The translations under genes and the position numbers were made by a program. DNA of 45,160 bases from Bacilli bacterium (GTDB taxonomy: Bacteria; Bacillota_I; Bacilli_A; RF39; UBA660): NCBI GenBank assembly GCA_028693035.1, contig JAQUWE010000013.1:1-45160 (forward strand). The letters run 5' to 3'. The notes beneath the pieces are model-generated. The model had not been told where the DNA came from. It saw only the letters and a list, made by a program, of their open reading frames with translations, and did no database searches. Positions 42,366 through 45,160 of this stretch are shown piece by piece. How positions within the stretch are numbered: the first letter of the stretch is position 1; each line of letters starts with the position of its first letter.

Positions 42366-42380
42366 TAAGCGGTTTTTTTT
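42356..42380 (+). terminator. Terminator after the pilin-tail-tip gene
   Basis: AACTGCTTA and TAAGCGGTT form the stem across the stop codon, then eight T. Confidence 0.75.
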
Positions 42381-42401
42381 CCTAAAAAAGGGAATAAAAG
42401 C

Positions 42402-42430
42402 TTGTAAAAAAGGGTAAGATAGTGTATATT
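42402..42430 (+). promoter_or_regulatory. rpsO promoter
   Basis: TTGTAA (42402-42407), 17-nt spacer, TATATT (42425-42430). Confidence 0.65.
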
Positions 42431-42439
42431 AGAAATGTA

Positions 42440-42486
42440 CTTAAATCTTGGTTTAGAAATACTCCAATTTTTTACTCAGATTTAAG
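42440..42486 (+). promoter_or_regulatory. rpsO mRNA leader (possible S15 autoregulatory site)
   Basis: CTTAAATCT (42440-42448) pairs with AGATTTAAG (42478-42486), and an inner stem TTGG/CCAA lies inside. The structure ends 27 nt before the ATG. S15 represses its own mRNA through such leaders in several bacteria, but the leader types differ and the fold here has not been computed. Confidence 0.5.
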
Positions 42487-42512
42487 CGTATAGAAAGAAA
42501 AGGAGAAATATT

Positions 42513-42782
42513 ATGGCTTTAACAAAAGAAACAAAAGAACAAATCGTTAAGAAATATGCAAGAAATGCTGGAGATACAGGATCTGCTGAAGTACAAATCG
42601 CTATTTTAACAGAAGAAATCAAAGTATTAACAGAACATTTAAAAGAACATAAACACGATTTCCATTCAAGAAGAGGATTACTTAAAAAAGTAGGACAAAG
42701 AAGAAGTATGTTAAACTACTTATTCAAAGAAGATGTTACAAGATATCGTGAACTTATCAAAAGCTTAGGACTTAGAAAATAA
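42513..42782 (+). CDS. rpsO: 30S ribosomal protein S15
   Basis: The 89-residue protein has the complete S15 sequence: [17 protein letters not shown], the [11 protein letters not shown] loop and the final [14 protein letters not shown]15 binds 16S rRNA at the central-domain three-way junction. AAGGAG precedes the ATG. As in many bacteria it is directly followed by pnp, with a hairpin between. Confidence 0.97.
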   Translation: MALTKETKEQIVKKYARNAGDTGSAEVQIAILTEEIKVLTEHLKEHKHDFHSRRGLLKKVGQRRSMLNYLFKEDVTRYRELIKSLGLRK

Positions 42783-42791
42783 TAATCAGTA

Positions 42792-42815
42792 GACACTCCT
42801 TTTTGAGTGTCTTTA
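42792..42815 (+). terminator. rpsO-pnp intercistronic hairpin
   Basis: GACACTC, loop CTTTTT, GAGTGTC and TTTA. The T tail is short, so it probably attenuates rather than ends transcription into pnp. In E. coli this junction is an RNase III site. Confidence 0.6.
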
Positions 42816-42833
42816 CTTTATGGAGGTATAAAT

Positions 42834-44990
42834 ATGAAAAAAGTATTTGAAATGGATTTTAGAGGTAGAAAATTAATCGTCGAACACGGAGAACTTGCAA
42901 AACAAGCAAATGGATCTGTCTTAGTAAGATATGGAGATACAGTTGTTTTAAGTACAGCCGTTGTAAGTAAAGACGCTAATCTTTTATCAGATTTTTTTCC
43001 ACTTATGGTTCTTTACCAAGAAAAACTATACTCTGTAGGTAAAATCCCAGGTGGTTTTATCAAAAGAGAAGCAAGACCAAGTGAAAATGCTACTTTAGCA
43101 GCGCGTATGATTGAAAGACCTTTAAGACCTTTATTTAAAGAAGGGTTTAAAAATGAAGTACAAATTGTCAATACTGTTTTATCAGTAGACCAAGACAATT
43201 CACCAGAAATGACAGCTTTATTTGGATCTTCTTTATCTACATGTATTTCAGAAATTCCTTTTGATGGACCTGTAGCGTCTGTCAAAGTGGGAAGAGTTAA
43301 TGGGGCATTTATCATCAATCCAACTGTAGAGGAAGCAGAAGTATCTGATATCGATCTTACTTTAGCAGGTACGAAAGATGCAATCAACATGGTGGAATCT
43401 TCTGCCGCAGAAGCATCAGAAGAAGATATGTTAGAAGCTTTATTATTTGGACATGATGCAATCAAAGAACTTGTTGCTTTTGAAGAAGAAATCATTGCAG
43501 AAATTGGTAAACCAGATATGGAATATAAATCTTTAGAAATTACCGAAAATTTAACAAAAGAAATAGAAGCTTTGGCTACTGAAAAATTAAATGAAGCACT
43601 TCGTATTAAAGAAAAACTTGCTTCACACGCTGCTATTGATGCAATAAAAGCAGAAGTATGCGAAAAATATACAGTAGAAAATGAAAATGAAAAACCAGAA
43701 GTTTTAAAAGAACTTATTACAAAAGTAAAAATGGTACTTGAAAATATTGAATACCGTTTATTTAGAAGTATTGTTGTAAAAGAACATACAAGAGCAGATG
43801 GTAGAGCAATGGATGAAATTAGACCTTTATCAGCCTCTACAGATTTGCTTCCACGTACCCATGGTTCCGCTCTTTTCACAAGAGGACAAACACAAAGTTT
43901 ATCTGTAACAACATTAGGGGCTCTTGGAGAACATCAAATTTTAGATGGTGTTGGACTTGAAGACCAAAAACGTTTTATGTTACATTATAATTTCCCTCAG
44001 TTCTCTGTAGGAGAAACAGGACGTTATGGCGCACCTGGTAGAAGAGAAGTAGGACATGGTGCTTTAGGAGAAAAAGCTTTGGCACGTGTAATCCCATCTG
44101 AAGAAGAATTTCCTTACACCATTCGTGTGGTATCTGAAATTTTAGAAAGTAACGGTTCTTCTTCACAAGCTTCTATCTGTGCTGGATGTATGAGTTTAAT
44201 GGCAGCAGGTGTACCTATCAAAGCACCAGTCGCTGGTATTGCAATGGGTCTTATTACAGATGGTGATGATTATACCATTTTAACAGATATTCAGGGAATG
44301 GAAGATCATTTAGGAGATATGGATTTCAAAGTAGCAGGTACTGCTAAAGGAATTTGTGCTCTTCAAATGGATATTAAAATCAAAGGAATTACAAAACAAA
44401 TTTTAAAAGAAGCATTAGAACAAGCTAAAAAAGCAAGAATGCATATTTTAAATGTGATTACAGATACCATTCCAGAACCTCGTAAAGAAGTAAGCCAGTA
44501 TGCTCCAAAAACAATGACATTCATGATTGATCCAAATCGTATTAAAGAAGTCATTGGTCGTGGTGGAGAAATGATTACGAAGATTATTTTAGAAGCAAGT
44601 CATGTCAATACTGTTACAGATGTAAATGCTGTTAAGGTAGATTTAGAAGATGATGGTAGAGTTGTTATTTATCATACAGATCAAACCATTATTGATACAA
44701 CAGCAAACATGATTAAAGATATTCTAAAAGAAGTGGAAGAAGGAAAAATTTACAATGGAAAAGTTGTAAAAGTAGAAGACTTTGGATGCTTTGTAGAACT
44801 TTGGAAAGGTTGCGAAGGACTTGTCCATGTATCACAACTTTCAAATAAAAGAGTAGAAAAACCAAGTGATGTTGTCAAAGTAGGAGATGAATTACTTGTT
44901 AAATCTTTAGGATATGACAAAAGAGGAAGATTAAATCTTTCTCATAAAGAAACACTTCCTAAAGAAGAAAAACCAAAAAAAGAAGAATAG
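42834..44990 (+). CDS. pnp: Polyribonucleotide nucleotidyltransferase (PNPase)
   Basis: The 718-residue 3'-5' phosphorolytic exonuclease works in RNA decay. It has two RNase PH-like halves (1-220 and 310-540, with FTRGQTQSL near 356), the all-helical linker, the KH domain ([12 protein letters not shown] near 570), and the S1 domain ([21 protein letters not shown] near 640). The start is set by ATGGAGGT ahead of ATG 42834; a longer frame from 42807 is not supported. It ends with the charged tail KEEKPKKEE. Confidence 0.96.
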   Translation: MKKVFEMDFRGRKLIVEHGELAKQANGSVLVRYGDTVVLSTAVVSKDANLLSDFFPLMVLYQEKLYSVGKIPGGFIKREARPSENATLAARMIERPLRPLFKEGFKNEVQIVNTVLSVDQDNSPEMTALFGSSLSTCISEIPFDGPVASVKVGRVNGAFIINPTVEEAEVSDIDLTLAGTKDAINMVESSAAEASEEDMLEALLFGHDAIKELVAFEEEIIAEIGKPDMEYKSLEITENLTKEIEALATEKLNEALRIKEKLASHAAIDAIKAEVCEKYTVENENEKPEVLKELITKVKMVLENIEYRLFRSIVVKEHTRADGRAMDEIRPLSASTDLLPRTHGSALFTRGQTQSLSVTTLGALGEHQILDGVGLEDQKRFMLHYNFPQFSVGETGRYGAPGRREVGHGALGEKALARVIPSEEEFPYTIRVVSEILESNGSSSQASICAGCMSLMAAGVPIKAPVAGIAMGLITDGDDYTILTDIQGMEDHLGDMDFKVAGTAKGICALQMDIKIKGITKQILKEALEQAKKARMHILNVITDTIPEPRKEVSQYAPKTMTFMIDPNRIKEVIGRGGEMITKIILEASHVNTVTDVNAVKVDLEDDGRVVIYHTDQTIIDTTANMIKDILKEVEEGKIYNGKVVKVEDFGCFVELWKGCEGLVHVSQLSNKRVEKPSDVVKVGDELLVKSLGYDKRGRLNLSHKETLPKEEKPKKEE

Positions 44991-45011
44991 TTTAACATAA
45001 CTATTTTTTTT
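44986..45011 (+). terminator. pnp terminator
   Basis: AATAGTT, loop, AACTATT and TTTTTT, beginning at the stop codon. Confidence 0.75.
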
Positions 45012-45041
45012 ATGTCTTCCTATATATAATTTCGTTTGTGT

Positions 45042-45083
45042 AAAGAGTTTTTGGGATTTAAAGTAAAATCTTGAAAACTTTTT
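45042..45083 (+). terminator. Second hairpin between convergent genes
   Basis: AGTTTTTGGGATTT (45046-45059) and AAATCTTGAAAACT (45066-45079) pair over 14 bp, three of them G-U, with four more pairs at the base and TTTTG after. It may be a backup terminator for pnp and, less well, one for the minus-strand gene on the right. Confidence 0.5.
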
Positions 45084-45095
45084 GTCTTATAAAAT

Positions 45096-45160
45096 TTAAA
45101 TATATCTAACAACATTAGGTGTATAAAGTTTGTCTTTGTAGTAAGGAACAAATTGTTTAA
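45096..45160 (-). CDS. 3' end of an unidentified gene (partial)
   Basis: The minus strand reads in from the right edge as KQFVPYYKDKLYTPNVVRYI and stops at TAA (45098-45096). The residue make-up looks coding, and the place (converging on pnp with a hairpin between) fits a gene end. Twenty residues are too few to name a family. Confidence 0.4.
   Translation of the reverse strand, partial: KQFVPYYKDKLYTPNVVRYI

Noticed and set aside
43013-43879. 288-residue minus-strand frame within pnp
   Set aside because: It is antisense to a fully conserved PNPase gene, Ser/Ile-rich and without a ribosome binding site; a codon-usage shadow.

Overview
The window comes from a low-GC, Gram-positive-type bacterium. 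I infer a gut-type, uncultured member of the Bacilli close to the Mollicutes/RF39-like lineages. The support is strong AGGAGG ribosome binding sites, TTGACA/TATAAT promoters, intrinsic terminators after most genes, a FemABX peptidoglycan bridge enzyme, UGA read as stop (for example at 9717-9719), and a tRNA-Ile2 that, from memory, closely resembles the Mycoplasma one. No phage, IS element, CRISPR array or rRNA was seen.

Layout. 1-2500: the edge of an unknown gene, a metallophosphoesterase, and an NrtR-like regulator followed by a small pilin-like protein. 2700-7140: the str operon (rpsL, rpsG, fusA) and tuf, with a 5'-terminal mRNA hairpin. S12 and EF-G both carry changes at normally invariant positions. 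7150-11730: a FemABX transferase, a small DUF1540 protein, and a three-gene 2-hydroxyacyl-CoA dehydratase activase set. 11800-19390: an UcpA-like SDR, topA, an unknown gene, xerC and ppdK. 19490-27150: surface proteins, namely a prepilin fused to a C-type-lectin/FGE-like head, a PfkB kinase with an Smr protein, then a two-gene operon of large membrane-anchored proteins. 27200-30700: small unknown genes, an Ig-like single-domain protein, PgeF and an ATP-grasp protein. 30740-33730 (minus strand): peptide deformylase, a pair of polyprenol-kinase-like membrane proteins, and a DUF6879 protein. 33980-34154: two tRNAs. 34280-38370: cysteine synthase with cysS, a YugP-type metallopeptidase, and truB. 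38400-40930: a TetR regulator with a clear operator and a YhgE/Pip membrane protein. 40990-42380: a prepilin fused to a phage tail-tip domain. 42400-45010: rpsO-pnp with an rpsO leader. The right edge holds the 3' end of an unknown minus-strand gene.

Most interesting points. (1) At least two proteins place unrelated phage/lectin-type adhesive heads on a class III prepilin N-terminus (19499 and 40995), with further pilin-like proteins at 2062 and possibly 22597. This looks like a modular surface-display set whose assembly machinery lies elsewhere. (2) The only EF-G in the window has its guanine-recognition motif changed from NKxD to NKMG, and an Asp has appeared in the facing G5 motif. (3) A VTE5-like/VTE6-like (DUF92) gene pair may form a two-step isoprenoid-alcohol kinase pathway. 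(4) Several promoters are built into the terminator of the gene before them.
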